Origin: JBEGHD01 sp049334165
GTDB lineage: Bacteria; Bacteroidota; Bacteroidia; Flavobacteriales_D; Sanyastnellaceae
DNA: 64,000 nt
Reading direction: 5' to 3' (one strand)
NCBI GenBank assembly: GCA_049334165.1
Contig: JBEGHD010000001.1
A program made the position numbers and the translations under genes. Below, in pieces: positions 63,044 to 64,000 of the stretch. The notes beneath the pieces were generated by a model that was given only the letters and a program-made list of their open reading frames with translations, searched no databases and had not been told where the DNA came from. Each line of letters opens with the position of its first letter. The stretch's first letter is position 1.

Positions 63044-64000
63044 CAGTTGATTACAGAGAAAAGACGAAAGAGCTCATTGATGACCTCAAGAGCGTGTGTG
63101 CGAACTACGGCCTCGGCAATGACGGAAACGAGTACAAGATCATTGTGCAGATGTTTCAGTACAAGCTGATGAACGACAAGTTTGTAGGTGATGTCAAGAG
63201 AAATCGTCCCGAACTGGCAGATGCCGATAACTTGCACGAGACGCTCGAGAATATGTCCTCCAGCGATTATGAAATGTTGCTCATGGAATTGGGTGAAAAC
63301 GTGGCGGTATTGAAGCCAAAGCACTTACTCAGCTATCTGGCCTCCAGACAAAACGAGGACGAATTTCACAAAACGCTGGACGATACTCTCCGTGATATCG
63401 CTGCTACAAACAGCGACATATTTTCAGTGAAAACCCAGGGTGGTTCGCGCATTCCACTTTTTGATCGTTTGAGTGAATACATCAATGACACTTCGCGAAG
63501 AGACAATTTTTGTAAAGCGATAATCGGGAAGCTCACACCTTTTAGCTTTGAACATATTTTTGAAGAGAAGTTCGACTTTTACGCAACTATCTTTGAATAT
63601 CTGATTAAGGATTATAACAAAGATGGTGGTGGAAAGTATGCCGAGTATTACACTCCGCATGCTGTAGCGAAGATTATGGCGCGTTGTCTGGTGACCGACA
63701 AAAGCGGTAATAAAAAACTATACGACCCAGCAGCGGGAACTGGTCAGCTGCTTATGAATTTGGCCCACCAAATTGGAGAAGATCGTTGTAGCATCTTCTC
63801 GCAAGACATCAGTCAAAAGAGTAGCACGATGTTGCGACTCAACCTGATTTTGAACAACCTGGTGCACAGTATTCCGAATATCATTGAAGGAAACACGGTT
63901 TTAAAGCCTTACCACAGTAAAGACTGGCCGGAGCATTTCGATTACATCGTAAGTAATCCGCCTTTCAAGCTGGACTTTAGCGAGTATCGCGATAGCCTGG
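63040..64000 (+). CDS. hsdM: type I restriction enzyme, M subunit, 3' end outside window
   Basis: HsdM methylates adenine in the recognition site. About 320 residues are visible. After a helical N-terminal domain come the AdoMet-binding motif DPAAGTGQLLMNL (229-235 core) and the catalytic NPPF (306-309). The conserved KYAEYYTPHAVAKIMA block (199-214) before motif I is typical of HsdM. The ATG at 63040 overlaps the hsdR TGA by four bases. Open to the window edge; no stop seen. Confidence 0.95.
   Translation, partial: MTVDYREKTKELIDDLKSVCANYGLGNDGNEYKIIVQMFQYKLMNDKFVGDVKRNRPELADADNLHETLENMSSSDYEMLLMELGENVAVLKPKHLLSYLASRQNEDEFHKTLDDTLRDIAATNSDIFSVKTQGGSRIPLFDRLSEYINDTSRRDNFCKAIIGKLTPFSFEHIFEEKFDFYATIFEYLIKDYNKDGGGKYAEYYTPHAVAKIMARCLVTDKSGNKKLYDPAAGTGQLLMNLAHQIGEDRCSIFSQDISQKSSTMLRLNLILNNLVHSIPNIIEGNTVLKPYHSKDWPEHFDYIVSNPPFKLDFSEYRDSL

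Noticed and set aside
1..64000. tRNA or rRNA genes
   Set aside because: Intergenic regions were scanned by eye for T-arm-like GGTTCRANNCC patterns and rRNA motifs; none was convincing. A tRNAscan run would be decisive.

Overview
The window is a 64 kb piece of a Bacteroidota chromosome, most likely from the order Flavobacteriales; no rRNA or marker is present to place it further. The evidence is lineage-typical content: four secreted proteins with type IX secretion (T9SS) C-terminal sorting domains, a TonB receptor/DUF4249 lipoprotein pair, DUF4837, DUF3098, DUF349 and IPExxxVDY family proteins, and many start sites preceded by the Bacteroidota -7 promoter element TAnnTTTG, often without a Shine-Dalgarno sequence. 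Base composition is moderate and even, with no strongly foreign block. I found no rRNA, tRNA, CRISPR array, complete insertion sequence or prophage.

Layout. 1-3.3 kb: 3' part of a DUF4837 gene, a SlyD-type FKBP and convergent uvrC. 3.5-6.8 kb: a signalling cassette of a receiver-only protein, a small histidine kinase and a REC-PAS-GAF-kinase hybrid. 6.8-13.6 kb: a DUF349 protein, recX, a membrane protein, and the operon prfB (with an intact programmed +1 frameshift), ArsC-like and fumC. 13.6-18.5 kb: a fumC tail fragment followed by two secreted amidohydrolases. 18.7-25.9 kb: trpS, a PlsC-type acyltransferase, two paralogous T9SS cargo proteins, lysS and a sugar-phosphate isomerase. 26-31 kb: two copies of a structured intergenic element, DUF3098, ftsX, and DUF4249 with its TonB receptor. 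31-35.2 kb: the operon acpP-fabF-rnc-IPExxxVDY-pyk. 35.3-41.7 kb: mlaE/mlaF-type ABC genes with an iodotyrosine-deiodinase-like nitroreductase, a tiny lipoprotein overlapping a SprT-like protease, a flavodoxin-fold reductase, an unknown membrane protein and mgtE. 42-53.3 kb: mannose-1-phosphate guanylyltransferase, a degenerate ArsC-fold protein, a large T9SS protein, folB-gltX, a TspO-like protein, a dihaem cytochrome, a Pif1-like helicase and a VTT-domain protein. 53.4-64 kb: a giant propeller/SprB-repeat T9SS protein, a stand-alone GIY-YIG nuclease next to two related palindromes, an orphan lipoprotein, and a defence cluster (PD-(D/E)XK protein, hsdR, and hsdM cut by the window edge).

Most of the window is housekeeping: translation (prfB, trpS, lysS, gltX), lipid synthesis (acpP, fabF, PlsC), DNA repair (uvrC, recX, Pif1) and central metabolism (fumC, pyk). 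The accessory interest lies in the cell-surface T9SS proteins, the intergenic structured repeats at 18.6, 22.8, 26.0 and 57.3 kb, and the right-hand restriction region. The strongest candidates for undescribed elements are the duplicated element with a covarying hairpin at 25.95-26.27 kb and the GIY-YIG gene with its inverted palindromes at 57.0-57.5 kb.
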